Part shown: positions 45,296-54,620 of the stretch, piece after piece
How positions within the stretch are numbered: position 1 is the stretch's first letter
How the letters are laid out: each line of letters starts with the position of its first letter
NCBI GenBank assembly: GCA_964631345.1
Contig: CAZVWE010000009.1
Span: 1 to 64,000 of the forward strand
Length of the DNA stretch: 64,000 nt
DNA from: MGBC163016 sp964631345
GTDB lineage: Bacteria > Actinomycetota > Coriobacteriia > Coriobacteriales > Eggerthellaceae
Direction: 5' to 3'
The notes under the pieces: generated by a model
Told to the model about the DNA's origin: nothing
Seen by the model: the letters and a program-made list of their open reading frames with translations, nothing else
The model's database searches: none
Translations under genes and position numbers: made by a program

Positions 45296-45907
45296 ATGCG
45301 ATATCAAAAGGATGCGCATCTATATCGTAAGCAAATCAAGCGCCGTCAGCGTACTCAACGCATAAAAGGCGTGTCTTTTCTTGTAGTTGCTCTCGCATTG
45401 GCTTTTTATGCAGTTCCATGTTTTGCTACAAGTACATGGGATAAAGGACTTCCTGATCAAAACCCACAAACTGCGTTTTCTACAGCAATTAACGATACTG
45501 AATTTCTAGGCGATATTGACACCTCTGTTGGCGTAGGAGCAGCTACAGCAATAGAGGAGACAGAAGACATAATAGAGTCTTCACGATCAGCCGCGAAACT
45601 TGATCCATCTATTACTGAAACAACAGGACCTGGAATACTCACAGATGATAATGCTGTGCAATCTGCAAAGAAGAGAGCTCAAGCAGTCTCTGCGGCTGCA
45701 GCAGAAAAAGCAGCTCAAGAATCCATTACTGTAAACCGTTCAGCACAAACTGTACAAGCGGTTGATACGACATCGCTCATTCCTGCCTATGCATCGCTTT
45801 TCCTTGCTTTTGTATTTACGATTCTTGGTATTCGTTCAATCTTTAAAGCAAGAAGAATTAGAGCTAATTTTGTATTCAACTCGTATAGCAATGCTCTAAA
45901 GGCATAA
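45296..45907 (+). CDS. Hypothetical protein with two membrane helices
   Basis: A very basic N-terminus (KQIKRRQRTQRIKG) precedes a hydrophobic helix ending in FYAVPCFA, which could be a signal peptide or an anchor. A central Thr/Ala/Glu-rich extracytoplasmic segment of about 115 residues includes an Ala-rich helix (AVSAAAAEKAAQES). A second helix (YASLFLAFVFTILGI) precedes a basic tail. The gene lies between the two paralogous disordered membrane proteins, 34 bases before the second, so the three probably work together. AAAGGAG precedes ATG 45296. No known domain is recognised. Confidence 0.78.
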   Translation: MRYQKDAHLYRKQIKRRQRTQRIKGVSFLVVALALAFYAVPCFATSTWDKGLPDQNPQTAFSTAINDTEFLGDIDTSVGVGAATAIEETEDIIESSRSAAKLDPSITETTGPGILTDDNAVQSAKKRAQAVSAAAAEKAAQESITVNRSAQTVQAVDTTSLIPAYASLFLAFVFTILGIRSIFKARRIRANFVFNSYSNALKA

Positions 45908-45941
45908 TGAATCCAATCCCGACGTTTAGACAGGATCTTTG

Positions 45942-47749
45942 ATGGCAGCTGAAGACAACAACTCCATCTCGATCGATGACTTATTTGCTGCTTTTGGGGC
46001 AGGAAGCCCTTCATCAAACAGCAGTAAATCTGAGAAAAAACAAAATAAGAAAGAAGAAAATTCCAACGAGGTCTCTGAAATAGATCTTCTTGCTGCGTTT
46101 GGTTTAGCAACTCCAAAAGAAACACAGCAAATAAACGATCGAAATGAACGCAAGACTCGTGAACAATTAAGAGAAGCGCAGCTGAAAGAGCAGCAGATTC
46201 GAGCTCAACAGTGGAAGCGTGAATTACAGCAAAGAAATGCTGGAGTACAAGAAGAAGACGATGCTCCATCTGATGTTGTAAGCACGATAGCGCCCGATGC
46301 TTCAAGAACACAGAAATCATCTATATCTCGGGTATTTTCTAATGAAGGCGTTGGGACAATAAAGCCTTTCACCGTAGCAGAGCCTTCCTTTTTAAATAAG
46401 GGTGCAGAGCATAATGCAGAACAGCATCAATCGTTAACAGGTTCTGCTCCTCAGCCCTCCCAAATGCAGGCTAATGGACAGATGCCGCAGAACGCGCAGA
46501 TGCCAGCAGTGTCTCAGGCACAGCTTATTCAACCATTACAGCAGCCGCAGGGCACCTTTCCTGTTCAGCCGTTTAACGCTGGACAGATTCAACCTTTAAC
46601 GCAAGCGACTAATAATCCAGAAGCTAAAGACCAGGTAGGTAATCTTGGTCAAGCTGGTCAGAGTAAAATTCAGCCGCTAGGTACACCGGCCGAACAAACA
46701 CAATCTCCGATACAGCCTTTATCACCGTTTGTTGGAGTACAAACTGGGGCATCTCAGGTTGTTGAGTCTGCTCCTAAATGGATGGGACAGCAACCTGGGT
46801 CTGTTGCCCAAAATATGCCGCTTTCTCAAAATATCCAACAACCACAAGTACAATTTCCACAGCCACAGCCACAGCCACAGCCACAGCCACNNNNNNNNNN
46901 NNNNNNNNNNNNNNNNNNNNNNNNNNNNNNNNNNNNNNNNNNNNNNNNNNNNNNNNNNNNNNNNNNNNNNNNNNNNNNNNNNNNNNNNNNCCACAGCCAC
47001 AGCCACAGCCACAGCCACAGCCACCTGTGGAGGCAGCTTTTCCGACTGAAGCTCAAGGGCAAACAACCATACAGGCTCAAGCTGCGCAAACGCAGGCGAT
47101 TCAACAACCAAAAATACTTGTGGTTGAGCCGATTGATGAATCAACAGTTCAGGCTGAGCCAGTAGTTGAAGAAGTATCTGCTGAGGGTGTCAAATTTCGT
47201 AAGATCCAGCCTGTACAAAAAGAACCTGATGTTGATGCTGAAACAAAGAAAGAAACCAAAAAGAGCAACATCATTGGAATTATCCTAATAGCAATTGCTC
47301 TTGTTTGTGCTGTATTTGCGATATTGCTCTTATTGGGTCTTGTTGATTTTTCATCAAATAGACCTGCACGAGGTCAAGCAAATACGGCAGCAGTTACAGA
47401 AAATGTGCAGCAAAATACCGCTGATACACAGGATAAATCCAGTCAGGCTGTTTATTCATATGTAATCAGAGGTTCAGAAGGCACGACACACGAAGCTATT
47501 GAGACAGCCACTTTTGGAAACGATGGAATGTTGTCGGCTAGTACTCTAGAAATTAATGTTAATGGCCAAGAAGAATCTGATGCCATGTTGGAAGAGTTAA
47601 AAAACCAATTTGGCGAGAGCATAAAAGAGTCAAGCGCTGAACCGGACAAGGTTACAGTTGTCATGGATGTAGCGCGCGATGACCTTGATAAGGATGCTTA
47701 CACAGAGTTGCTGTCTGCAAATATGGCAGATTTCAAAGTAATCAGTTAA
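45942..47749 (+). CDS. Large Pro/Gln-rich single-pass membrane protein, paralogue B, split by an assembly gap
   Basis: Same plan as paralogue A: a disordered cytoplasmic N-terminus, one helix (IGIILIAIALVCAVFAILLLLGLV) and a C-terminal extracytoplasmic domain (VYSYVIRGSEGTTHEAIETA ... LSANMADFKVIS). The N-terminus differs in having two short DDLFAAFG / DLLAAFGLA motifs (residues about 10-55) and a charged coiled coil before the Gln/Pro-rich part. A (Pro-Gln)n tract encoded by CCACAG repeats contains 100 N, and the frame after the gap differs; a true gap length of 2 modulo 6 restores both the frame and the repeat phase. ATG 45942 follows an AGG; TTG 45939 is less likely. Confidence 0.82.
46857..47024 (+). 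repeat. CCACAG hexanucleotide array containing a 100-N gap
   Basis: Both flanks show the same 34 bases: five CCACAG units plus CCAC (46857-46890 and 46991-47024). The number of units in between is unknown, and 100 N is a conventional placeholder. Each unit encodes Pro-Gln. Confidence 0.95.
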
Positions 47750-47782
47750 ATTCAATCAGTTAAATCTCATCAGCAAAAAGAA

Positions 47783-47804
47783 AAGCCCACCAACAGGTGG
47801 GCTT
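47783..47804. terminator. Bidirectional terminator between convergent genes
   Basis: Nine-base-pair perfect stem AAGCCCACC / GGTGGGCTT with a four-base loop. Read on the minus strand it is followed by TTCTTTTTG, so it serves mainly the minus-strand 79-residue gene; on the plus strand the following bases are GACTGCG, a weaker context for paralogue B. Confidence 0.8.
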
Positions 47805-47826
47805 GACTGCGCTTGTTTTCTTGCTG

Positions 47827-48066
47827 CTATTCGCCAGCTGAAGTGCCGCGAGAAGCTGCAAATTTCTCAACTGTGCTTACGAAAGTATTGTAAAGATCAG
47901 GGGAAATAAGAACAGTTGAAACCTGTCCTTCAGTGATCATAACCTTAACTTTCTGCTCTTTGACTACGTCGATGAGCTCGGACTCGGACATTTTGTCCAT
48001 CTCATCCTTTGTAACCATCCAGTCATTTAGACTCTGCAAGCGCGGGAGATTAAGTCCCTCATTCAT
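47827..48066 (-). CDS. Hypothetical protein, 79 residues
   Basis: A small soluble protein, without signal or membrane segment. Its last 45 residues (KVKVMITEGQVSTVLISPDL and a following helix) look like a compact alpha/beta domain, faintly reminiscent of antitoxin-type Phd/YefM folds, but I do not assign a family. An AAGGAG ribosome site lies before the ATG on the minus strand and a strong terminator follows the stop, so it is a real monocistronic gene. A separate minus-strand terminator lies in its upstream region (48171-48203). Confidence 0.75.
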   Translation of the reverse strand: MNEGLNLPRLQSLNDWMVTKDEMDKMSESELIDVVKEQKVKVMITEGQVSTVLISPDLYNTFVSTVEKFAASRGTSAGE

Positions 48067-48170
48067 TTAGAAGCTCCTTTTCAACGTAAACAATCAGCCA
48101 GCAAAAGAATCTGGCCAGCTACTAAAATAGGATTATAAACAATAATCTTATATATCTAAGCGTCATAGAC

Positions 48171-48203
48171 AAAAAACGGCGATATTTTGTTTAGATATCA
48201 CCG
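48171..48203 (-). terminator. Minus-strand terminator upstream of the 79-residue gene
   Basis: On the minus strand: stem CGGTGATAT / ATATCGCCG (one T-G pair), a nine-base loop and then six T. No minus-strand gene precedes it, because ligA (plus strand) begins at 48303. It would end a short RNA starting in the 100 bases before ligA, or attenuate the 79-residue gene 105 bases downstream. Confidence 0.7.
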
Positions 48204-48219
48204 AAGACACACTATATAG

Positions 48220-48241
48220 AGTAATTTAAGAGTAATTTAAG
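48220..48241 (+). repeat. 11-base tandem duplication upstream of ligA
   Basis: AGTAATTTAAG is present twice back to back. It lies between the minus-strand terminator and ligA and may form part of a promoter region. Confidence 0.85.
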
Positions 48242-48302
48242 AAGGATTTTTATAATTTCATATAGAAAATGTGAGTAGATAATGTGATTAAACGGAGTCG
48301 AC

Positions 48303-50444
48303 GTGACAACTAATGATGAGGGGAATTCTGTAATGCCTACAAAAGATACGCAAGCAGGTTTTATGGATGAGGCACATGCGAAAGATAGAATACTTGCATT
48401 AAGAAAAGAGATAGAACGGCACACTTACCTGTATTACACACTCGATGCTCCTGAAATATCTGATGCAGCTTTTGATTCGCTGATGCGTGAATTGCGGGAG
48501 CTTGAAGATTTGTATCCAAATCTGCGTACATCCGATAGTCCAACAATGCGAGTTGGCGGATCTGTGGGTGAGCAGTTTAGCCCTGTACAACATGAAAACC
48601 GCATGTATTCACTTGATAATGCGATGGATGACGCGGAATTGCTAGAGTGGATGGAACGAATTGAGGCTCTATATGGAACTTTTCCAGAGCTTTGCTGTGA
48701 ATTAAAGATAGATGGATCGTCAATCGCGCTTACATATGTTAATGGACGACTTATACGTGCAGCAACAAGAGGCGATGGTACAACAGGTGAAGATATAACT
48801 CTAAACGTACACCAAGTTCGTGATGTTCCTTCTGTGCTTTCTAAGGAAAGCCTAGAAAGCATTTCAAATCCAGATAACCCATTGGAACTTCGTGGTGAGG
48901 CATATATGCCCAAATCAAGTTTTGAAGCGCTTAATCTTGCTGCCATCGCAGAAGGCGGTAAAGTTTTTAAAAATCCAAGAAATGCCGCTGCGGGATCCCT
49001 TCGTCAAAAAGATCCTTCCGTTACTGCAGAGCGCGATTTATCAACGTTTATGTATGCGATCTCAGATAACAATGCCTTGAAGCTGTCGGGGCAATGGGAG
49101 CTTTTAGAATGGCTGAAAACTGCAGGTTTTCATGTAAACCCCGATGTAGAACTTTGCAGAACTAAAGAAGAGGTACTTGAGTTTTGTTCTAATTCTTTAT
49201 TAAAGCGTGATGAACTGCCTTATGAAATCGATGGTGTTGTTGTTAAAGTCAATTCATTTGCGCTTCAAGATCAGGCCGGTTTCACATCTCGTGCTCCAAG
49301 GTGGGCAATTGCATATAAGTTCCCCCCTGAAGAGAAAACAACGTTGTTAAAAGATATTACTGTGCAAGTTGGACGTACAGGCGTTTTAACACCAGTGGCC
49401 GAGCTTGAACCAGTAAGTATTGCAGGATCTACTGTATCTAGGGCAACGCTGCATAATGAAGACGAAGTGCATAGAAAAGACGTTCGAATTGGCGATACCG
49501 TCATTATTAGAAAAGCAGGAGATGTGATTCCTGAAGTCTTAGGTCCAGTTATTACTCTTAGACCAGATGATGCACTTGTTTGGCAAGCTCCTAAAGTTTG
49601 TCCAAGTTGTGGAATGCCTGTTATAAGGGAAGAAGGAGAATCTGCTCTTAGATGTGTGTCCATTGATTGTCCTGCGCAGTCATTGGAAAGGCTTCTGCAT
49701 TGGGTAAGCAGACAGGCTATGGATATAGATGGCATGGGCGAAGAGATCGTTGGACGCTTGGTAGAAACTGGTCGGCTCGTTGACGTGGCAGATTTCTACA
49801 CACTTACAGAAGCTGAGCTTGCAAGCCTTCCTCTTGGTCGTGTTAGTAAAAGCGGAGAACCTATAAGGCTTGGTCATACTGTCGCTCAAAAGCTAATTCA
49901 AGTCATAGAGGCATCAAAGAATAATAATTATGACAGGGTCATATGTGGCCTTGGAATTCGACATGTTGGTAAAAACTTAGCTATGGAGTTATGCAAGGCG
50001 TTTCCATCTATGGAAGCGCTTATGAGTGCAAGTGAGGAAGAATTAGAAACTGTTGAGGGTGTGGGTTCGCGTGTGTCGAAAAGTATATGGACATTTTTGC
50101 GTACCCCAGACAACATAGACGTAATTGAGCGCCTTCAGACCTCAGGTATCAATATGGTTGCTGGTACACAAGAAAATACATCAAGCGATGTATTAAGTGG
50201 CCTTACCTTTGTAATAACTGGCACTCTCACAGAATCACAGATGACTCGAGATGAGGCAGCAGATGCTATAAGAAACCTTGGTGGAAAGGTTTCCGGGAGT
50301 GTGTCTTCGAAAACCAGTTATGTTGTTGCTGGAGAGAATGCTGGATCAAAATTTGATAAAGCTGTATCGCTTGGTGTACCGATCATCGATGAACGTCAAT
50401 TCTGTGAAATGTTGGACACTGGGCGCCCACCTATAGTAAAGTAA
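48303..50444 (+). CDS. ligA: NAD+-dependent DNA ligase
   Basis: Seals nicks in DNA during replication and repair. In order: the Ia NMN-binding domain (RHTYLYYTLDAPEISDAAFD), the nucleotidyltransferase core with active-site Lys in CELKIDGSSIAL, the OB domain, a Cys4 zinc finger (CPSCGMP ... CVSIDCPAQ), the HhH domain (GVGSRVSKSIW) and a C-terminal BRCT domain (SGLTFVITGTL). The length of 713 residues is slightly long. The start is GTG 48303 with CGGAG upstream; ATG 48333 is possible because the Ia domain begins after residue 25. Confidence 0.96.
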   Translation: MTTNDEGNSVMPTKDTQAGFMDEAHAKDRILALRKEIERHTYLYYTLDAPEISDAAFDSLMRELRELEDLYPNLRTSDSPTMRVGGSVGEQFSPVQHENRMYSLDNAMDDAELLEWMERIEALYGTFPELCCELKIDGSSIALTYVNGRLIRAATRGDGTTGEDITLNVHQVRDVPSVLSKESLESISNPDNPLELRGEAYMPKSSFEALNLAAIAEGGKVFKNPRNAAAGSLRQKDPSVTAERDLSTFMYAISDNNALKLSGQWELLEWLKTAGFHVNPDVELCRTKEEVLEFCSNSLLKRDELPYEIDGVVVKVNSFALQDQAGFTSRAPRWAIAYKFPPEEKTTLLKDITVQVGRTGVLTPVAELEPVSIAGSTVSRATLHNEDEVHRKDVRIGDTVIIRKAGDVIPEVLGPVITLRPDDALVWQAPKVCPSCGMPVIREEGESALRCVSIDCPAQSLERLLHWVSRQAMDIDGMGEEIVGRLVETGRLVDVADFYTLTEAELASLPLGRVSKSGEPIRLGHTVAQKLIQVIEASKNNNYDRVICGLGIRHVGKNLAMELCKAFPSMEALMSASEEELETVEGVGSRVSKSIWTFLRTPDNIDVIERLQTSGINMVAGTQENTSSDVLSGLTFVITGTLTESQMTRDEAADAIRNLGGKVSGSVSSKTSYVVAGENAGSKFDKAVSLGVPIIDERQFCEMLDTGRPPIVK

Positions 50445-50482
50445 CTAACTTATATGTTATAAGAGCCACTTAATAGGAGTCC

Positions 50483-52081
50483 ATGGCGTACAAAAGGGGA
50501 AATCCACGTTCTGGGCTACGAGGCGCATCTAACACAAAGATTAGACATGCGGCTCATAGTCAGAAGTTGCAGTCCAACAATGGCCAAATGAGCGGATCGC
50601 CGCGAAAGGCCAGGGAGCTGTCTACAGCTTATGCATCTAAAGATCAGTTAGATGGCAGGGCTGTGCGTCACGGACAAAGCAGGACTTCTGCTAAATCGTC
50701 TACGCATGATGCGGTAAGTGCAAATCATCGAGCTAATGCAACAAGGCTCGATGCGGCAAAACTTGATCGGGTTCGGAAAAAGCGCAAGCGTAAAAGAATT
50801 CTTATAGGTGTTTTGTGCGGTCTACTTACATTATGTCTTGGTTGTTTTGCGTTTGCGGTTGTCTATATAAACAATATCAACTCTAATTTAAAACAAGGCG
50901 TAGGGGCTGACCTTTTAAGTGCGCTTATGCCAACTGATACACCCACAGATCCTTTTTATGTGCTTTTATTAGGCACTGACGGATCAGCTGAGCGTACAGC
51001 AGAAGGCGATGGGGATGCCTTTAGAAGTGACTCTATGATGCTTGCGCGAATAGATCCTAAGGATAAAAAGTGTGCGATTGTGTCAATTCCACGTGACACA
51101 CTTATTGAGCTTGAAGGTCACGGTCAACAAAAAATCAATTCCGCCCTTGCATTTGGAGGTCCGGCTCTTGCTGTGAAGACCGTCTCGTCTATTACAGGCG
51201 TTCCAATTAGTCATTATGCGGAAATAGATTTTGATGGATTTGGAGAGATTGTTGATGCCTTAGGCGGCGTTGATGTGGATGTACCAATGGAGATCGATGA
51301 TGATGAGGCTGGGGGTTATGTTGCTAAAGGCGAGCAGACTCTAAGCGGGAAAGAAGCGCTGATACTTTGTAGGTCGCGCCATTCGTATGATGATTATGGC
51401 GATGGAGACTTGTATAGGGCAGCCAACCAAAGACTTGTTATATCTGCTATTGCGCAAAAATTACTTGCTGCTGATCCTGTAACAATAGCATCTTCTGTAA
51501 GTGCATTGTCAGAGCACGTTATAACTGATATGGATGTAACCGATATTATTGGGATCGCGCAGAGCATGCGAGGTCTAGATGCAGAAGAAGATATTTATAC
51601 GGCCGTACTTCCAACCACATCTAAATATATTAATGGTGGATGGTATGAAATTTATGATTCACAAGAATGGTTAGACATTATAAATAGAATAAACCAAGGA
51701 CTCCCTCCGACTGAAAATAGAGTTATCGATGTAGCGACAGGTACAATGCTTTCGAACTCTAAAGTTGATGATCAATCTGATGTTGTATACGTTGTAAACC
51801 CAAATACCTCTATTAGGCTGCGCAATGGCAACGGTGTAGATGGTGCTTGCAATGACGCATACAACAAGCTTACAGAAATGGGCTATACAAACATTAGTGT
51901 TGGAAATGCTAATAGCTTTGATTTTCCAGAAACACTTGTTGTTTATAAAAAGAATTCCCGTGCAGGAGAGGCTCAGCTGATAGTTGATGCTCTTGGATAT
52001 GGTAAGGCCATGAAAGACGATGGCACTTTCTTATTTGATTCCAACTATTTAATAGTTATTGGTAAGGATCATTCCAATTAG
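50483..52081 (+). CDS. LytR-CpsA-Psr (LCP) family cell-wall glycopolymer ligase
   Basis: Enzymes of this family attach glycopolymers to peptidoglycan. The first about 95 residues are cytoplasmic, basic and low in complexity, followed by one membrane helix (ILIGVLCGLLTLCLGCFAFA) and the extracytoplasmic LCP domain: LLGTDGSAERT, RSDSMMLARIDP, IVSIPRDTLIEL, KINSALAFGG and CRSRHSYDDYGDGDLYRAANQ, with the Asp and Arg residues that bind the polyprenyl pyrophosphate. A C-terminal LytR_C domain (VVYVVNPNTSIRLRNGNGVD) completes it. The length of 532 residues is normal for actinobacteria. AATAGGAG precedes ATG 50483. Confidence 0.93.
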   Translation: MAYKRGNPRSGLRGASNTKIRHAAHSQKLQSNNGQMSGSPRKARELSTAYASKDQLDGRAVRHGQSRTSAKSSTHDAVSANHRANATRLDAAKLDRVRKKRKRKRILIGVLCGLLTLCLGCFAFAVVYINNINSNLKQGVGADLLSALMPTDTPTDPFYVLLLGTDGSAERTAEGDGDAFRSDSMMLARIDPKDKKCAIVSIPRDTLIELEGHGQQKINSALAFGGPALAVKTVSSITGVPISHYAEIDFDGFGEIVDALGGVDVDVPMEIDDDEAGGYVAKGEQTLSGKEALILCRSRHSYDDYGDGDLYRAANQRLVISAIAQKLLAADPVTIASSVSALSEHVITDMDVTDIIGIAQSMRGLDAEEDIYTAVLPTTSKYINGGWYEIYDSQEWLDIINRINQGLPPTENRVIDVATGTMLSNSKVDDQSDVVYVVNPNTSIRLRNGNGVDGACNDAYNKLTEMGYTNISVGNANSFDFPETLVVYKKNSRAGEAQLIVDALGYGKAMKDDGTFLFDSNYLIVIGKDHSN

Positions 52082-52193
52082 TGATTATTTTGAGCTGATC
52101 TCAATCAGGTAAGTCCCGGTGTAGCAATTCTTTATACCTAAAAGAGAATAATCTCAAATAAACTGTTTATTTGGTGTATTATCTTTAATCAGG

Positions 52194-52229
52194 TTATAGG
52201 CATTTAAGAATAATCTGAATTGCCTATAA
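52194..52229. promoter_or_regulatory. Inverted repeat upstream of modABC
   Basis: Perfect nine-base arms TTATAGGCA (52194-52202) and TGCCTATAA (52221-52229) with an 18-base centre. A direct repeat GAATAATCT also occurs at 52146-52154 and 52208-52216. It lies 50 bases before modA and could be an operator for molybdate control; no known ModE consensus is claimed. Confidence 0.5.
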
Positions 52230-52279
52230 ATAATTAACTCATGATAATTTGGTGTGTCAATCATGCGAAAGGGGTCTTG

Positions 52280-53167
52280 ATGAAGGGGTTCTTAAAAAAG
52301 GCGTCCATCCTTGCGGGAGCTACGCTATTGGTTTCAGCGATTGCCCTTGCAGGTTGTTCTTCAAACAGCGGTGGATCAAATGCGGCAGAAAATACAAGCA
52401 CAACGCAAGAAAATGTAGAGTTACAGGTATTTGCCGCTAATTCTCTTTCAAAGGCTATGGATGAAGTACAAGCACTTTATACACAAGAAACGGGAGTTAC
52501 ATTTGCAGATACTCAATATGAGGCCTCTGGAACTTTAAATGAAATGCTTGGCGCTGGTGCACCTTGCGACATTTTAATTACTGCATCGAAAGCAACTATG
52601 GATGATGCAGTTGATAAGGGATATGTGGATGAATCAACGCGATTTGATATGTTTACAAACCAACTAGTAATTGTCACAGGTCTTGAATCTGACCTTACAG
52701 ATATTACCCTAGAAGATATCGCAAGCGGAAATTACACTCTTGCTGTAGGAGATGCAAATGTTCCTGCTGGAACTTATGCAAAGCAAGCCCTTTCCACAAC
52801 AACTCCTCCTAGCTGGATTAGTGCAGATGGTAAAACCGGTGCTGATTGTTCTGGCAAAGAGGGCACATTTGACGGCACTCCACTTGAAGGTAAAGTGACC
52901 GAAGGATCTTCTGTTGGCAATGTTTGCAATTATGCAAACACAGGAGATGTTGATTTGGCTATGGTTTATAGCTCTGACGTTTTTAGATTTGGTAATGTAA
53001 AGCAAATCGGCGTTGCTCCAGATGACACTCATAAGAAAATACTTTATCCTGCTGCAGTGTGCGCAGAAGCCTCACAAAAAGAGGCCGCTCAAGATTTTCT
53101 TAATTGGGCATTTACAAATGAAGAGGCAATTCGTATTTGGCAAGAGTGGGGATTTGAACTTGCATAA
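52280..53167 (+). CDS. modA: Molybdate-binding lipoprotein ModA
   Basis: The extracytoplasmic substrate-binding protein of a molybdate/tungstate ABC importer. It has a lipoprotein signal with lipobox LAGC (Cys26), then the ModA fold: LQVFAANSLSKAMDEVQALY, FADTQYEASGTLNEMLGAGAPCDILITAS in part, and YANTGDVDLAMVYSSDVF. Length 295 residues. ATG 52280 has GAAAGGGG upstream; the frame is open from 52241. It overlaps modB, and supplies metal for the Mo/W enzymes at 28262-36145 and the cofactor genes moaA and moaC downstream. Confidence 0.94.
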   Translation: MKGFLKKASILAGATLLVSAIALAGCSSNSGGSNAAENTSTTQENVELQVFAANSLSKAMDEVQALYTQETGVTFADTQYEASGTLNEMLGAGAPCDILITASKATMDDAVDKGYVDESTRFDMFTNQLVIVTGLESDLTDITLEDIASGNYTLAVGDANVPAGTYAKQALSTTTPPSWISADGKTGADCSGKEGTFDGTPLEGKVTEGSSVGNVCNYANTGDVDLAMVYSSDVFRFGNVKQIGVAPDDTHKKILYPAAVCAEASQKEAAQDFLNWAFTNEEAIRIWQEWGFELA

Positions 53168-54620
53168 GCAGTTCGATATAGCATTTAGAGATGGCGTCTT
53201 TAAAGGCGTCATCTCTAATCTATGCACCAAAAAGGTTGCCTTTATTGTTTTGACAACAATTCTTGTATTGTTTATAGCTATCCCTTCTAATGCTTGGGCC
53301 TCTAGTCAGCCCACAGATTCTAATTCGAATGTAGGGAATACCTCGTCATCAGGAGCCTCTGACGTAATTAATGAGGCTTATGGTGAAGAAGTATTAGTTG
53401 CAGCTGATCTTGATGCCGCAAAGATCGAAGGTGCTACCTTTGCGATTGATTCTTTTATACGTGCTGAGGCTGGATCTTTCAGGGAGATTAATGGGCAGGC
53501 AATAGGATATGCGTATTATTTAGGCTCTAGTAACAGCTATGCAGTAGCTGTGGTTTACAGAGAAAAAGTGATCGTCTATGTTCCGTCATCTGCAAAATCG
53601 CTTTGTGGAATAGAAGATCCGACTTCAATAGATGATCTAAAAGCATATTTAAGTGTGCTTGATAAAGACGCCAGTAAAGGTGGCGTTGATATTTCAAGTA
53701 GCTCAGATTGGATTTTTACAGATCAAGAAGAATTTACAGAAGCGGGAATTACCTATAAATTTTGTATCGATGCGGGGAAAGACAAGTTTTATGCAAGTGT
53801 GTCCAATCAGGACGGAAGCGATCTTTTACAAACCGAACTCCCTGAACATGTAGACATCTTTAAAATAGTAGAACCTGGTGCTGTTGAAGTGATTCCAAAA
53901 AGCACTGGGTTTGCGGCATTTGTTGAATTCTTGCAGGGTATCGATTTATCACCTTTATGGGTAACTCTAAAAACCACAGGATGTGCAATCGTTTTTATCT
54001 TCGTGCTTGGCCTTGCGGCGGCGTATTTCACAATGCGAATTCCAAAGCGGGCACAAGATATATTCGATACAATTTTTACAATACCTATGGTTTTGCCACC
54101 TACTGTCTGCGGCTTCTTACTTTTGTTGCTTTTGGGAAATAAATCCCCTGTTGGACAGTGGTTTATAGATGTAGGTTTTCCTTTGATATTTAGCTGGCCT
54201 GCAACAGTTATCGCTGCAACTGTTGTGGCTTTTCCTTTGATGTATCGCTCATGTAGGGGAGCGTTTGAAAGCCTAGATGCGAATATGCTAGACGCTGCAA
54301 GAACTTTAGGTTGGTCTAATCGACGAATATTTTTGAAGTTGATGATTCCACTTACATGGTCATCTATTGCAGCGGCTACCGTGCTCGCATTTGCTAGAGC
54401 CCTTGGAGAATTTGGAGCAACACTTTTCCTTGCTGGGAACAATGTCGGAATTACCCAAACTATTCCAATTGCGATTTACTTCGAATGGATGGGTGGAAAT
54501 GGTGATGTAGCAATATTTTGGACTGTGATAATTCTTATTATCAGTTTCGCGGTAATCCTTTTTATCAATCTTTGGACAAGGCACAACACAAAGTATCGCA
54601 GACGGGATAGTGATCAGTGA
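53160..54620 (+). CDS. modB: Molybdate ABC permease ModB with an N-terminal extracytoplasmic extension
   Basis: The C-terminal 230 residues are a standard ModB permease with five or six helices and the ATPase-docking EAA loop (DAARTLGWSNRRIFLKLMIP) and LGEFGATLFLAG. The first 250 residues are extra: a membrane helix or signal anchor ending PSNAWA, then a 200-residue soluble domain (starting near EEVLVAADLDAAKIEGATFA) that should lie outside the membrane. Ordinary ModB is about 225 residues long. I recognise no family for the added part. TTG 53160, eight bases inside modA and with GGGG upstream, is the likely start; the frame is open from 53013. It overlaps modC by four bases. Confidence 0.88.
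   Translation: MHKQFDIAFRDGVFKGVISNLCTKKVAFIVLTTILVLFIAIPSNAWASSQPTDSNSNVGNTSSSGASDVINEAYGEEVLVAADLDAAKIEGATFAIDSFIRAEAGSFREINGQAIGYAYYLGSSNSYAVAVVYREKVIVYVPSSAKSLCGIEDPTSIDDLKAYLSVLDKDASKGGVDISSSSDWIFTDQEEFTEAGITYKFCIDAGKDKFYASVSNQDGSDLLQTELPEHVDIFKIVEPGAVEVIPKSTGFAAFVEFLQGIDLSPLWVTLKTTGCAIVFIFVLGLAAAYFTMRIPKRAQDIFDTIFTIPMVLPPTVCGFLLLLLLGNKSPVGQWFIDVGFPLIFSWPATVIAATVVAFPLMYRSCRGAFESLDANMLDAARTLGWSNRRIFLKLMIPLTWSSIAAATVLAFARALGEFGATLFLAGNNVGITQTIPIAIYFEWMGGNGDVAIFWTVIILIISFAVILFINLWTRHNTKYRRRDSDQ

Noticed and set aside
46778..47107. Proteins read in other frames through the CCACAG tract, such as Thr-Ala, His-Ser or Trp-Leu repeats
   Set aside because: They are frame shadows of a hexanucleotide repeat; only the Pro-Gln frame joins both parts of the gene.
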